Shown here in pieces: positions 1 through 8,905 of a stretch of 64,000 bases of DNA. Each line of letters begins with the position of its first letter. Within the stretch, counting starts at the first letter, position 1. This DNA comes from Selenomonas sp963528755 (lineage in GTDB: Bacteria; Bacillota; Negativicutes; Selenomonadales; Selenomonadaceae): assembly GCF_963528755.1 (NCBI RefSeq), contig NZ_CAURXA010000001.1, positions 344,978-408,977 of the forward strand. Reading direction: 5' to 3'. The position numbers and the translations under genes were made by a program. The notes under the pieces are model-generated. The model had not been told where the DNA came from. It worked only from the letters and a program-made list of their open reading frames with translations, and made no database searches.

Positions 1-2
1 TG

Positions 3-344
3 CTGACGGGCGGCGAACTGCCCGCGATGGTCGTCGTCGACGCCGTGGCGCGCATGATCCCGGGCGTCCTCGGCTCGGAAGAGTCTGCGCCGACGGATTC
101 TTTCTACGATGGCCTCTTGGAGTTTCCGCAGTACACAAGGCCGCGCATCTTCGAGGGAATGGAAGTGCCCGAGGTGCTTCTGTCTGGCGATCATGCGAAG
201 ATTCGCGCCTGGCGTCGCAGAGAATCGCTGCGCATCACGCGCGAAAGGCGACCAGAGCTTTTGGAAGGCGTGCAGCTGACGGAGCGGGAGAAAGACTATT
301 TGGCGAATCTTATGGCGCAAGAAGAGAATTGTGAGAAAGATTAG
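3..344 (+). CDS. trmD: tRNA (guanine-N1)-methyltransferase TrmD, C-terminal part (5' end outside window)
   Basis: The reading frame is open from base 3 and encodes the C-terminal part of TrmD, which uses S-adenosylmethionine to make m1G37 in tRNAs with G36 and so prevents +1 frameshifting. Seen here: LTGGELPAM, then VVVDAVARMIPGVLG, and the tail block with FPQYTRP, PEVLLSGDHAKIRAWRR and SLRITRERRPELL, all characteristic of the TrmD hinge and C-terminal domain. The N-terminal SAM-binding trefoil knot lies before the window. The gene ends 20 bp before a strong promoter, so transcription is restarted for the next gene. The family call is very secure. Confidence 0.95.
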   Translation: MTGGELPAMVVVDAVARMIPGVLGSEESAPTDSFYDGLLEFPQYTRPRIFEGMEVPEVLLSGDHAKIRAWRRRESLRITRERRPELLEGVQLTEREKDYLANLMAQEENCEKD

Positions 345-363
345 TCGGGGCTAAAGGAAAGCT

Positions 364-392
364 TTGACGGAGTATCGTTTTTTTGCTATAAT
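364..392 (+). promoter_or_regulatory. Sigma-70-type promoter upstream of the 3D-domain protein
   Basis: TTGACG at 364-369 and a perfect TATAAT at 387-392 are separated by exactly 17 bp. It lies just after the trmD stop and about 40 bp before the TTG start chosen for the next gene. Confidence 0.8.
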
Positions 393-434
393 AGTCCTCG
401 TAGGAAAATCAGCTTTTCTGTGAGGTGGCGTCTA

Positions 435-1037
435 TTGAGAAAAATGGTGATTTTTTCGTCCATCCTTTGCATTTGCCTGCTCTTGTCGAGTGCTGCAGCC
501 TTTGCCAGCGGTTTTCTTGTCAAGGAAGGCATGCGGGGCGACAGCGTTCGTGCCGTGCAGAAGCTGCTGATCGGGCGCGGCTATCTTGCGGATGGAGAAG
601 ATGACGGCGTATGCGGCAAGAAGACGGTGACTGCCATCACGAAGTTCCAGCAGGAGAGCGGCTTGGATGCCGACGGCATCTGCGGACAGATGACGTACAG
701 GGCGCTCTCGGGCGGTGAGGAGCCGCCTGTCATCGAGACTCCTGTGAGCCGCGGCGGCGGTCGTTCGCTGCTTGTGTCGGCGTCGGCGTACAGCCGCTTC
801 GATCCAGGCCTTTCAAGTCATACGGCAAGCGGAACCTTGGTGAGAAAGGGTGTGATCGCTGTCGATCCTGCGGTCATACCGATGGGCACGCGCGTCTTTA
901 TTCCGGGATACGGCGAAGCGGTGGCTGAGGACATCGGTTCGGCGATTCGCGGCAATACGATCGACATCGCCTTTGAGACGGCAGAAGAAGCGATTCAGTT
1001 CGGCCGCAAGACCATCGAGATCTTCATCATGGATTGA
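435..1037 (+). CDS. Secreted peptidoglycan-binding / 3D-domain cell-wall protein
   Basis: A predicted exported cell-wall protein of about 200 residues. It has a signal peptide (basic LLRKMV, then a Leu/Cys/Ile-rich core, cleavage near AAAFASG), a PG_binding_1 repeat (GDSVRAVQKLL, YGxxT-like GKKTVTAITKFQQ, DGICGQMTYRAL), a short linker, and a C-terminal 3D domain (SAYS, IAVDPAVIPMGTRVFIPGYG, AEDIGSAIRGNTIDIAF) with the conserved aspartates of the YocH/MltA-type double-psi barrel. That fold is linked to peptidoglycan cleavage. I prefer TTG at 435, which has AGGTGG 6 bp upstream; a GTG at 420 and an ATG at 444 are also in frame. The substrate is not known. Confidence 0.85.
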   Translation: MRKMVIFSSILCICLLLSSAAAFASGFLVKEGMRGDSVRAVQKLLIGRGYLADGEDDGVCGKKTVTAITKFQQESGLDADGICGQMTYRALSGGEEPPVIETPVSRGGGRSLLVSASAYSRFDPGLSSHTASGTLVRKGVIAVDPAVIPMGTRVFIPGYGEAVAEDIGSAIRGNTIDIAFETAEEAIQFGRKTIEIFIMD

Positions 1038-1087
1038 GAAGCGTTTGCTGTTTTTGCAGCATGATGGCGGCAGAGCATCGGAAAGGT

Positions 1088-1128
1088 AGGCTTTCGGCGC
1101 GAAAGATTCGCGCTGGAAGCCTTTTTTC
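1088..1128 (+). terminator. Intrinsic terminator between the 3D-domain gene and priA
   Basis: A 16-bp stem (1088-1103 with 1107-1122, one or two wobbles) with a 3-base loop runs directly into a T-rich tract. It ends about 18 bp before the priA start, so priA is either insulated or reached by read-through. Confidence 0.75.
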
Positions 1129-1146
1129 TTGTAGGAGGAGAGCATT

Positions 1147-3555
1147 TTGCGAAGGGCGGAAGTCTTTGTCAATATTCCCGTGAAGAGCATAGCGAAGGCG
1201 TACAGCTATGCCGTGCCCGACGAGATGTCTTTCCTTGCGGCGGGCTGGCGCGTATTTGTGCCTTTCGGCGGGCGTAGGGTCGAGGGCTTCGTCGTCGCCC
1301 TCTGGGATGACGAAGGGGAGAGGACGGGCTACGAGCTGAAGCCGATCATCGCCGTTGTCGACGAAGAGGCCTGGTTTACGTCCGAGATGCTGGAAACGGC
1401 ACGTCGAATCGCGGACTTCTACCTGTGCTCGCCCGCTGAGGCGATGCGGCTCTTCATGCCGGGCAAGAGCGGCTTGAAGATCGAGGTCGAGTATGAGGCA
1501 AAAGAGGGGGAAGAGCCGTCTTTGACGGGCGCGGCGCAGCAGGTTTTCCGTTGCCTCCGTGAAAATGGCGTCATGCGGCTTTCCGTACTTCGCAAGGCGC
1601 TTCCTGCGCTTGCCGCAGAGATGCCTGTTCTCCTGGAGAAGCTCGTGCAGCAAAAGCAGGTGCGAAAGCTCTATCGGGCGCAGCAGCGCGACAAGGCGCG
1701 TTATGAGAATATCCTGTCGCTCGCGCGTCCGCTCGATGAGGCTGTGCTCTCACGCTATCGAAGGCGGCGTGCACAGAAGCGTCTGTTGGAGCTCCTTGCT
1801 GCAGAGGGAGAAAAGGCGGATGCTGCCCTGCGCGAGGCAGGATTTTCCGCCGCTGTCCTTCGCGCGGTACTCGAAGCGGGCGATGTGAAGAGCGAGAAGC
1901 GGCGCGTTCTGCGCGACAGTTACGGAGATATGACAGGCGTCGGGGCGATGGTCGACCTGACGGCGGAGCAGAGAGCGGCGGTCGATGCCGTGCTTCCTTA
2001 CATCGGGCGGCGCGAGCATCGCGGCTTCCTCTTGCAGGGCGTGACAGGAAGTGGCAAGACTCAGGTCTATATCGAGACGGCGGCGGCCGCGCGCAGGGAA
2101 GGGCGCAGGGTTATCGTGCTCGTTCCTGAAATCGCCCTGACGAGCCAGATCATCCTCGCCTTTAAGGGATCTTTTCCCGAGGACATCGTCGTCATGCACA
2201 GCCAGCTTTCCCTTGCCGAGCGAAACGACGCGATCTTCCGCGTGCGGCGCGGGGAGGCGGGCATTGTCATCGGTGCACGCTCGGCACTATTCACACCCAT
2301 CGAGAACGTCGGACTCATCATCCTCGACGAGGAGCAGGATATGTCCTATAAGCAGGATGAGGCGCCGCGCTACCATGCTCGTCCCATCGCCGAGGTCATG
2401 GCGAAGCTGCATCGCGCCGTACTGCTTTTGGGCAGCGCCACGCCGTCTCTTGAAACTTCGTACCGTGCGCGCTGCGGCGAGTTTACGCTGCTTTCGATGC
2501 CAGAGCGCATCGGTGCGAGACCGCTCGCGCATGTCGAATGTGTAGACATGCGCGAAGAACTGCATCGCGGCAATCGCACGATCATCTCCGTGCCTCTGCG
2601 TCAGCTCATTGAGGAAACGATGGCGAAGAAGGAGCAGATGATCCTCATGCTGAACCGCCGCGGCTTCTCGACCTTCGTCATGTGCCGCTCGTGCGGCGCC
2701 GTCGTCAAATGTCCTTCCTGCTCGCTGCCGCTCGTCTATCATCGCAGCGGCAGGCTCCTGTGCCATCACTGTGACATCGAGCAGGCCGTGCCGCTCCTGT
2801 GCCCCGAATGTTCGAGTCCCTACATCAAATACTTTGGCTCGGGCACGGAAAAGCTGGAAGCGGAACTCAAGGCGCTCGTGCCGACAGCACGCGTCGTGCG
2901 CATGGACAGGGATACGACGGCGCGAAAGCTCGCGCACCAAGAAATTCTCACGGCGTTTCGCGAGAAGAGGTACGACATCCTGCTCGGTACGCAGATGGTC
3001 GCCAAGGGGCATGACATCCCGGGCGTCACGGCGGTCGGCATCCTCAGTGCCGATGCGAGTCTCAACATGCCCGACTTTCGCGCGGCGGAGCGCTGCTTCA
3101 TGCTCATCACGCAGACGGCGGGCCGCGCAGGCAGGGGCGAGGCTGCGGGACAAGTCGTCGTGCAGTGCTACAGCCCCGAGCACTATGCGGTGCAGGCGGC
3201 ACTCAAGCAGGACTACGAGGCCTTTTATCGCGAGGAGATTGCCATACGCGAGCAGCTCTTTTACCCGCCGTTCAGCCGCCTTGTCAAACTCATCGTGCAG
3301 CATGGGGAAGAGGAGGCGGCGCGTCAGGAAGCGTGCCGCATTCAGGAAAACTTCCTCGCTGCCTTCGCAGGCAGGGAAGGGCAGCAGATCATCGGTCCTG
3401 CACCCGCCTTGATCGCCCAGTTTCGCGGCATCCATCGCTTTGTGCTTCTCATCAAGACGGCGGATCTCGCCGCCGTGAGGGAGTTCCTGCGCGGCGAGGG
3501 ACTGGATCAGAGGAACGATGTGCTCATCGACGTCGATCCGATCATGACGATGTGA
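1147..3555 (+). CDS. priA: Primosomal protein N' / replication restart helicase PriA
   Basis: An 802-residue ATP-dependent 3'-5' DNA helicase that reloads the replisome at stalled forks. Visible in order: N-terminal DNA-binding domain (EVFVNIPVKSIAKAYSYAVP), Walker A GVTGSGKTQVY near residue 298, Walker B ILDEEQDMSYKQ near 390, motif III LGSATPS, the zinc-binding insertion with eight cysteines (CRSCGAVVKCPSCS ... CHHCD ... CPECSS), and C-terminal motifs LLGTQMVAKGHD and QTAGRAGRGE. The start is TTG at 1147 with AGGAGG upstream. One oddity is DEEQ where most PriA proteins have DEEH. The length is typical of Firmicute PriA. Confidence 0.96.
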   Translation: MRRAEVFVNIPVKSIAKAYSYAVPDEMSFLAAGWRVFVPFGGRRVEGFVVALWDDEGERTGYELKPIIAVVDEEAWFTSEMLETARRIADFYLCSPAEAMRLFMPGKSGLKIEVEYEAKEGEEPSLTGAAQQVFRCLRENGVMRLSVLRKALPALAAEMPVLLEKLVQQKQVRKLYRAQQRDKARYENILSLARPLDEAVLSRYRRRRAQKRLLELLAAEGEKADAALREAGFSAAVLRAVLEAGDVKSEKRRVLRDSYGDMTGVGAMVDLTAEQRAAVDAVLPYIGRREHRGFLLQGVTGSGKTQVYIETAAAARREGRRVIVLVPEIALTSQIILAFKGSFPEDIVVMHSQLSLAERNDAIFRVRRGEAGIVIGARSALFTPIENVGLIILDEEQDMSYKQDEAPRYHARPIAEVMAKLHRAVLLLGSATPSLETSYRARCGEFTLLSMPERIGARPLAHVECVDMREELHRGNRTIISVPLRQLIEETMAKKEQMILMLNRRGFSTFVMCRSCGAVVKCPSCSLPLVYHRSGRLLCHHCDIEQAVPLLCPECSSPYIKYFGSGTEKLEAELKALVPTARVVRMDRDTTARKLAHQEILTAFREKRYDILLGTQMVAKGHDIPGVTAVGILSADASLNMPDFRAAERCFMLITQTAGRAGRGEAAGQVVVQCYSPEHYAVQAALKQDYEAFYREEIAIREQLFYPPFSRLVKLIVQHGEEEAARQEACRIQENFLAAFAGREGQQIIGPAPALIAQFRGIHRFVLLIKTADLAAVREFLRGEGLDQRNDVLIDVDPIMTM

Positions 3556-3573
3556 GCCATGCAAAAATACTTG

Positions 3574-3602
3574 TTGCAAAATTTCTTCAAAGGCAGTATA
3601 CT
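3574..3602 (+). promoter_or_regulatory. Promoter of the tmRNA gene
   Basis: TTGCAA at 3574-3579 and TATACT at 3597-3602 are separated by 17 bp, about 64 bp upstream of the mature tmRNA 5' end. A processed leader is expected. Confidence 0.65.
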
Positions 3603-3665
3603 ATACATCCAAGCTGAACGGGCTTTTGAGAGTCTTTTCAGCGAGCGCTTCATGTGCATGCCAAC

Positions 3666-4018
3666 GGGGACGTAAAGGTTTCGACGAGGGTAGATGGTGC
3701 ATGGGCAGCGAGCCGGGGGTTCACCATCCCGTCAGCAAGGTGAAACTTTTATTTAAACATAAAAGCAAACGAAGACTACGCTCTGGCAGCTTGACGCCAG
3801 CCTCTGTCCGCTTGGCTCCCGCCTGAGCGGATAAGAGGACAACTGCGGGATACCTGAGAGTTGATTTTCGCAGGCTCAAAAGGGAATTTTTTGCGGAATC
3901 GGATGACGGAAGCCTGTCTGCGGGCGTCTGGATTCTTAAATAAAAACACAGACTGCGCTCGGAGAAGCCGATGAAACAATGCTTTCGGACAGGAGTTCGA
4001 TTCTCCTCGTCTCCACCA
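3666..4018 (+). ncRNA. ssrA: Transfer-messenger RNA (tmRNA)
   Basis: This RNA rescues stalled ribosomes with SmpB and tags the nascent peptide for proteolysis. The 5' end begins GGGGACGTAAAGGTTTCGAC, and the 3' end is a T-arm (GGAGTTCGATTCTCC) followed by CGTCTCC and encoded ACCA. The first and last seven bases pair to form the acceptor stem. The tag frame runs from the GCA resume codon at 3765 to TGA at 3792 and reads ANEDYALAA. The length is about 353 nt. It lies downstream of priA with its own promoter and is followed by a strong terminator. Confidence 0.96.
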
Positions 4019-4049
4019 GAGAAAAAGCGGCAGAGCCGTTGAAATAAAG

Positions 4050-4092
4050 AAGAGGACGCCTGCGGCATTCGTACCGCAGGCGTCCTCTTTTC
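4050..4092. terminator. Strong, probably bidirectional terminator
   Basis: A perfect 16-bp GC-rich stem (4050-4065 with 4074-4089) is followed by T residues on the plus strand and a weaker T-rich stretch on the minus strand. It separates the convergent tmRNA and EAL-domain genes. Confidence 0.85.
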
Positions 4093-4157
4093 GTGTTTGC
4101 ACGTCGGCTTCGGTGATCGATGTGCGTAGGATTGTCTTCTGTTCATCCATGGGAATT

Positions 4158-6503
4158 CTACTTCTTTTTCTTTTCCAACAGGGCAAAGAAATCAGAAATC
4201 TCCATCGGCCGGTGGAAGTAGAAGCCTTGGATGTAGTCGCAGCCCGCCTCGAGAACGGTCTGAAGTTCCTGATCTGTCTCGACGCCTTCGACACAGACCT
4301 TCTTGCCGAACTTATGACAAGAGTAGACGATGCTCGATATAAAGTCGCTGCTGTTTTTGGAATAGGCCATTTCTTTCATCAAGCTGCGATCGAGCTTTAC
4401 GATGTCGGACGGGTGTTTCAAGAGAAGTTCCAAGGAGGAATATCCCGTGCCAAAGTCGTCGAGCGCGAGACGAATGCCGAGGTCGCGGCACGCTTCAATG
4501 AAGGTCTGTAAAGTGGCGGGGCTTTCGTTGTAGTTCGTTTCCGTGAGTTCTGCAACGAGATTCTTGCCATCCATTTTGTGACGGGCAAGGGTCTGACGCA
4601 TGAAGGGCAGGAAGTCGGGGTCCAGCACTTGATGATAACTGACGTTGAAGTTTAGGGAAAAGTTAGGGTTCGTACGGCGTATACGCTTGGCATGGATGAC
4701 TGCCTGTTCGAAGATCCAGCGTCCGACAGCGCGGATTTGTTGAGTGCGCTCCAAGATGGGGATGAATACGGCGGGTGAGATGTTCGTGCCCTCGTGGGAC
4801 CAGCGGCACAGAAGTTCGCCGCTGACGATGCCGAAATCGTCGGTGGTGACCGTCGGCTGGATGACCGTGCGGAAGTTGGCGCAACCATGCTCGACATCCT
4901 CATTGATGGCGAGCAGGAAACGGCTGAGGTTTTTGCGCGTTTCGAGATTCTTTGAGGAGAAAAGAACATAAGGCTCATCGGGGGATTCTTTTGCGAGATC
5001 CAAGAGGCTCAGCATGTTGGCGATGATCTCATCACATGCTGTATCGCTCGGTATGCCCTCCATCAAGGCGAGAGAAGAGGGCGTTTGTACAGCAAGACCG
5101 TAGATGGCATAGAGATTCCTCACCGTCAGACTGATGAATTCGAGTATCGTCCTCGGATCTTCAGTGATATTGGGCGAAAGGATTGCGAGGAAGCGCAGAC
5201 CGTCGAGGCGGTAGATCAGAAGACCGTCGCGGAAGCGGTTCGTGAGTCCGGCTGCGATGTCTTTGAGAAGTGCATCGGAATGGCTTCGGCCGTGCATCTC
5301 GTTGATTTCGCGGAAGTTGTTCAAGCGGAAGCCGATGAAGGAAAGGGAAGGATATTCCTTTTGCAGTTCCTGCAATTTGATTTCCGCACCGTTCTCGCGT
5401 GCAAATCCTGTGATAGGATCGACGACAAAATCGAGTGCGAGGCGCGAGATGCTGCCGGAAAAGAATAGGGGATTCTCGCGTGTCGAATCCCATTTGAGGA
5501 TGCCGCAACAACGAATCCAGAACTCGTTTCCTTTATGATCGCTCACACGGTAGCGCAGATCATGGGTATCGCGCTTGCTTTCGATGATGTCGGCAATGTC
5601 TGCCCTGTATGTGGCGAGATCGTTGGGGCGATGGATTCGACTTTCCCATTTCTTGAGAAAGTCCTTGACAACGTTGCTCTTGAAAGCAAAAGTTTCGCGC
5701 ATCTGGTCGTTGATGTAGAATAGGTTCGATTGCATGTCGCCGAAGTAGATGTATTGGTCGGCGAGTTCAATGGAATCGAGGAAACTTGGGAAGTCGAAGC
5801 GATTCTCTCGAAGGAAGGTGGAGAGAGCTCCCTTGTCGGCATCGGCATCGATTTCTGCAGCAACGCCGCCCGTGCTGCGCAAGAGATCCCTCATGCGGAT
5901 GATGCGCATTGCAAAGCGCCCGACAAGGTACAACGCTGCTGTGAGATCACGAACTTTTTCCCAATCAGGAACATCGGAGATGATGACGCCTGATGGCTCG
6001 CCATCCTTGAAGAGGGGGACAGCGGATAGGGAGTAAAGACCGAGCGAGGTGAAACACTGGCTGGCAAGAGGGTGTTTGGCAGCAATCGCCTGTGTATCCT
6101 TATAGAGAATGCACTTGCCGTTCATCAATTGATCATACGTCAAGGCGACAGCAGCGCGCACGAGGCCATCCTCAGGCTGCTTGTATGGTTCCATATCATT
6201 TGAACTCCAAGTGTAGGCGGGCGTAGAGCGCTCATCCAAGGGTTCGATGATCATGATGCGATGCAATGCAAAGATATCGCCTATATACTGAAAGAGCGAG
6301 CAGATGCCTTCGTCAGATTCTTCTGTATCGACGATTTTTTTCAAAAAAGCTGCAGAAAGTTCGGTTTTTTCACAGAATTCATCAAGCCATTCCAAAACGG
6401 AGTTCATGATTCTTCCCAACTCCTTTGTAGCGTTTTTGGGAATCGCTGATAAATTTAGTACAGTCATCTTGATGCATCTTTTCTGCCCGCTCTGCATCGA
6501 CAA
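4158..6503 (-). CDS. Sensor protein with GAF-like, PAS-like, degenerate GGDEF and EAL domains
   Basis: A 781-residue cyclic-di-GMP signalling protein. The N-terminal third resembles a GAF domain, then a PAS-like segment (residues about 250-350). The GGDEF domain has RLDGLRFL where GGDEF should be, so it is probably not a cyclase. The EAL domain reads GELLCRW for the EAL motif and keeps NFNVS, ELTETNYNE, DDFGTGYSS, KLDRSL, EGVET and QGFYF, so phosphodiesterase activity is plausible. No membrane segment is evident. The TTG start at 6503 is uncertain; an ATG at 6407 (MNSVLEW) preceded by GGGAAG would remove 32 residues. A minus-strand promoter lies at 6560-6588. Confidence 0.88.
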   Translation of the reverse strand: MSMQSGQKRCIKMTVLNLSAIPKNATKELGRIMNSVLEWLDEFCEKTELSAAFLKKIVDTEESDEGICSLFQYIGDIFALHRIMIIEPLDERSTPAYTWSSNDMEPYKQPEDGLVRAAVALTYDQLMNGKCILYKDTQAIAAKHPLASQCFTSLGLYSLSAVPLFKDGEPSGVIISDVPDWEKVRDLTAALYLVGRFAMRIIRMRDLLRSTGGVAAEIDADADKGALSTFLRENRFDFPSFLDSIELADQYIYFGDMQSNLFYINDQMRETFAFKSNVVKDFLKKWESRIHRPNDLATYRADIADIIESKRDTHDLRYRVSDHKGNEFWIRCCGILKWDSTRENPLFFSGSISRLALDFVVDPITGFARENGAEIKLQELQKEYPSLSFIGFRLNNFREINEMHGRSHSDALLKDIAAGLTNRFRDGLLIYRLDGLRFLAILSPNITEDPRTILEFISLTVRNLYAIYGLAVQTPSSLALMEGIPSDTACDEIIANMLSLLDLAKESPDEPYVLFSSKNLETRKNLSRFLLAINEDVEHGCANFRTVIQPTVTTDDFGIVSGELLCRWSHEGTNISPAVFIPILERTQQIRAVGRWIFEQAVIHAKRIRRTNPNFSLNFNVSYHQVLDPDFLPFMRQTLARHKMDGKNLVAELTETNYNESPATLQTFIEACRDLGIRLALDDFGTGYSSLELLLKHPSDIVKLDRSLMKEMAYSKNSSDFISSIVYSCHKFGKKVCVEGVETDQELQTVLEAGCDYIQGFYFHRPMEISDFFALLEKKKK

Positions 6504-6559
6504 ATCTTCACCGATCTGACGGACTTCGTTTATCAGAGCTTCCTTTACTATACGATGTC

Positions 6560-6588
6560 ATTATACATGAAATCCCCCTATTCGTCTA
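6560..6588 (-). promoter_or_regulatory. Promoter for the EAL-domain gene
   Basis: On the minus strand TAGACG (6588-6583) and a perfect TATAAT (6565-6560) are separated by 17 bp. The -10 lies about 57 bp before the TTG start. Confidence 0.6.
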
Positions 6589-6767
6589 TTATTTATAGGA
6601 AAAAAGTTCATATTTTTGAAAATCTTTGAATCGCACTTCGCTTTTAAAAGCAGTGCGATGGACTTTGACGTGTGTTTTCGATCAACCGTGTATTCATGCA
6701 GGGAAAAAGAAGCTTTTCGCGAATAAAAAAAGAACAATAGTTGGACGATAGCAGAAAGGTGATTCCT

Positions 6768-7427
6768 ATGCAATATAAAGCTGTGATCTTTGATTTAGAC
6801 GGTACCCTTGTTGATTCCTTGGCTGATCTTTCGGACAGCGTGAATCTCATGCTGGAAAGTTACGGCTTTCCGACACATGAGGTGGAAAAGTACCGTTATT
6901 TCGTCGGTAATGGCTCGAAAAAGCTCATGGAGCGTACCTTGCCGAGGGATAAGGCGGCGTCCGCCGAATTTGTTGAGGAAGCGCTCGCGAAATATAAGGC
7001 GATCTACAAGGAGCATCTTCTGGAAAAAACGCGTCCCTACAATGGCGTACGGGAACTTCTGGAAGAACTGAAGAGTCGTGGCATTCCTTTGGGAGTCTGC
7101 ACGAACAAGCATAATGATGCGGCGTTGACCATCGTGAAGATTCTTTTTGCACCTGGTACCTTTGAAGAAGTGCTCGGTGATCGCCCGGGTTTTCCGAAGA
7201 AGCCCAATCCTGCGACCCCATTGGAAATCGCTTCACACCTTGGCGTGAAGCCCGATGAGGTGGCTTATTTGGGCGACACCTCGGTTGACATGGAAACCGC
7301 TGTGCACGCGGGATTTTTGCCTGTCGGTGTCCTCTGGGGATTCCGTCCCGAAGAGGAACTTGTGAAAAGCGGCGCGAAGGTCTTGCTCAAAGCGCCGTTG
7401 GAACTCTTGGAAAAAGTGGAGTTTTGA
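6768..7427 (+). CDS. gph: HAD-family phosphatase, phosphoglycolate phosphatase-like
   Basis: A haloacid-dehalogenase hydrolase of about 219 residues. Motif I FDLDGTLVDS supplies the nucleophile Asp and the acid Asp+2; motif II is VCTNKHND; the loop 4 motif is YLGDTSVDMETA. The helical cap between motif I and the core puts it in the Gph/PGP subfamily, which removes phosphate from 2-phosphoglycolate, although other small phosphoesters are possible. The start is ATG 6768 with a GAAAGG ribosome site. It is followed after 33 bp by rlmD in the same direction, so the two are probably co-transcribed. Confidence 0.85.
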   Translation: MQYKAVIFDLDGTLVDSLADLSDSVNLMLESYGFPTHEVEKYRYFVGNGSKKLMERTLPRDKAASAEFVEEALAKYKAIYKEHLLEKTRPYNGVRELLEELKSRGIPLGVCTNKHNDAALTIVKILFAPGTFEEVLGDRPGFPKKPNPATPLEIASHLGVKPDEVAYLGDTSVDMETAVHAGFLPVGVLWGFRPEEELVKSGAKVLLKAPLELLEKVEF

Positions 7428-7460
7428 ATAGTTGCCAGACGATTGAAGGAAAGAGAAACA

Positions 7461-8834
7461 ATGAGAAAAGAAATTCCCGTGCAACAGGGCGAAAAATATG
7501 AAATCACAATCAAGACCCTTGGCGCGAGTGGCGAGGGTGTGGGGCGTGCTGCCGATTTCACTGTATTTGTGCTCGGCGCTTTGCCTGGCGAGCGCGTGCT
7601 CGTGCGTATCGACGAGGTTAAGAAAACGTATGCGCGCGGAAAACTCGTGGAAATCTTGGAGAAAAGTCCTCAGCGCATTTCCCCCGCCTGTCCGATTTAT
7701 GACTTTTGCGGTGGCTGTCAGCTTCAGCACCTGTCGTATGAGGGGCAGTTGCACTGGAAGCGTCAGCAGGTCGTCGATGCCGTCGAGCGCATCGGAAGGC
7801 TTTCCGGCATCGAGGTGCTGCCCGTTTTAGGTGCGAAAGAGCCGTGGTTCTATCGCAACAAGATGCAGTTTCCCGTAGGAAGGAAGCGGGGGAAGACGGT
7901 CATCGGCTGCTTTGCCAAAGGCTCGCATGATATTATCGATACGAGGGACTGTCGGATTCAAAAGGAAGGTAACAACACCATTGTCAACGTCATGCGCGAG
8001 GTCGTCGATCGTTTGCGTATTCCCATCTATGATGAAGATCGTCACACAGGTGTCCTGCGCCACGTCGTCGGCCGTATTGGGGAAAACGGCGAAGCGATGG
8101 TCGTGCTCGTCACAGCGACGAGGGATTTGCCTAAGGCGAAAGAAATCATACGGTTTCTTAAGGAGCGCGTGCCAAACCTCAGGAGCGTGCAGCAAAATAT
8201 TCAGACGTACCGCAATAATGTCATATTGGGGCGCGAGACAAAACTCCTCTGGGGCAAGCCGACGATCCCTGACCGCATCGGCAAACTGCACTTCTCCATC
8301 TCCGCACGGTCGTTTTTCCAAGTCAATACGGAGCAGGCCGCCGTTCTTTATGAGAAGGCTCTCGAATATGCAGACCTCAATGGAATGGAAACCGTCATCG
8401 ACGCCTACTGCGGCACAGGTACGATCACGCTCTTCCTCGCACAAAAGGCGCATCGTGTTTATGGCATCGAGATCGTCAAGCCCGCGATCGATGATGCGAA
8501 GAAAAATGCGCGTGACAATCGCATAAAAAATACGGTGTTCCTCGTCGGTGACGCCACAAAGCTCATGCCGCACCTCTATCACGAAAACGTTCATCCCAAT
8601 GTCATCGTCGTCGACCCGCCGCGCGCTGGCTGTACGGAAACCGTTTTGAAAACCTTCGCCGCTATGCATCCTGATCGAATCGTTTATGTGTCTTGCAATC
8701 CCGCAACTCTGGCAAGGGACATGGCATTCTTGGCGACACTGGGATATATGGCGAAGGAAATACAGCCGGTCGATATGTTTCCGCAAACATCGCATGTCGA
8801 GTGCGTGGTATTGATGTCAAGAGATCAGAAGTAA
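7461..8834 (+). CDS. rlmD: 23S rRNA (uracil-5-)-methyltransferase RlmD/RumA family
   Basis: A SAM-dependent RNA m5U methyltransferase of about 457 residues. It has an N-terminal TRAM domain (EITIKTLGASGEGVGR ... LPGERVLVRI), an iron-sulfur cysteine cluster (CPIYDFCGGCQLQHL plus an upstream cysteine), the SAM-binding motif DAYCGTGTITLFLA, VVDPPRAGC and the catalytic-cysteine motif YVSCNPATLARD. RlmD methylates U1939 of E. coli 23S rRNA; Firmicute relatives (RlmCD) can act on two sites, so the exact target is open. The start is ATG 7461 with AAGGAAAG upstream. A terminator follows. Confidence 0.92.
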   Translation: MRKEIPVQQGEKYEITIKTLGASGEGVGRAADFTVFVLGALPGERVLVRIDEVKKTYARGKLVEILEKSPQRISPACPIYDFCGGCQLQHLSYEGQLHWKRQQVVDAVERIGRLSGIEVLPVLGAKEPWFYRNKMQFPVGRKRGKTVIGCFAKGSHDIIDTRDCRIQKEGNNTIVNVMREVVDRLRIPIYDEDRHTGVLRHVVGRIGENGEAMVVLVTATRDLPKAKEIIRFLKERVPNLRSVQQNIQTYRNNVILGRETKLLWGKPTIPDRIGKLHFSISARSFFQVNTEQAAVLYEKALEYADLNGMETVIDAYCGTGTITLFLAQKAHRVYGIEIVKPAIDDAKKNARDNRIKNTVFLVGDATKLMPHLYHENVHPNVIVVDPPRAGCTETVLKTFAAMHPDRIVYVSCNPATLARDMAFLATLGYMAKEIQPVDMFPQTSHVECVVLMSRDQK

Positions 8835-8857
8835 AAGCAGGGAAAAGGCTTGAAATC

Positions 8858-8905
8858 AAGGGATTCCGAGAATATTGCTGGTAGCGTCGCCGGAGTCCCT
8901 TATTT
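8858..8905 (+). terminator. Terminator after rlmD
   Basis: AAGGGATTCCG (8858-8868) pairs with CGGAGTCCCTT (8891-8901) with one wobble and is followed by a TATTTAT tract. The loop is long (22 nt). Confidence 0.6.

Noticed and set aside
2287..3579. 430-codon open frame on the minus strand opposite priA
   Set aside because: It is the mirror of a GC-rich, strongly coding gene; the translation is Arg/His-rich without any domain, and priA carries all its motifs on the plus strand.
3961..4018. A tRNA gene suggested by the GGAGTTCGATTCTCC arm and CCA end
   Set aside because: It is the 3' tRNA-like half of the tmRNA; the 5' half and the tag frame are upstream.
7827..8795. 322-codon minus-strand frame opposite rlmD
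   Set aside because: Shadow of rlmD, whose catalytic and iron-sulfur motifs are unambiguous on the plus strand.
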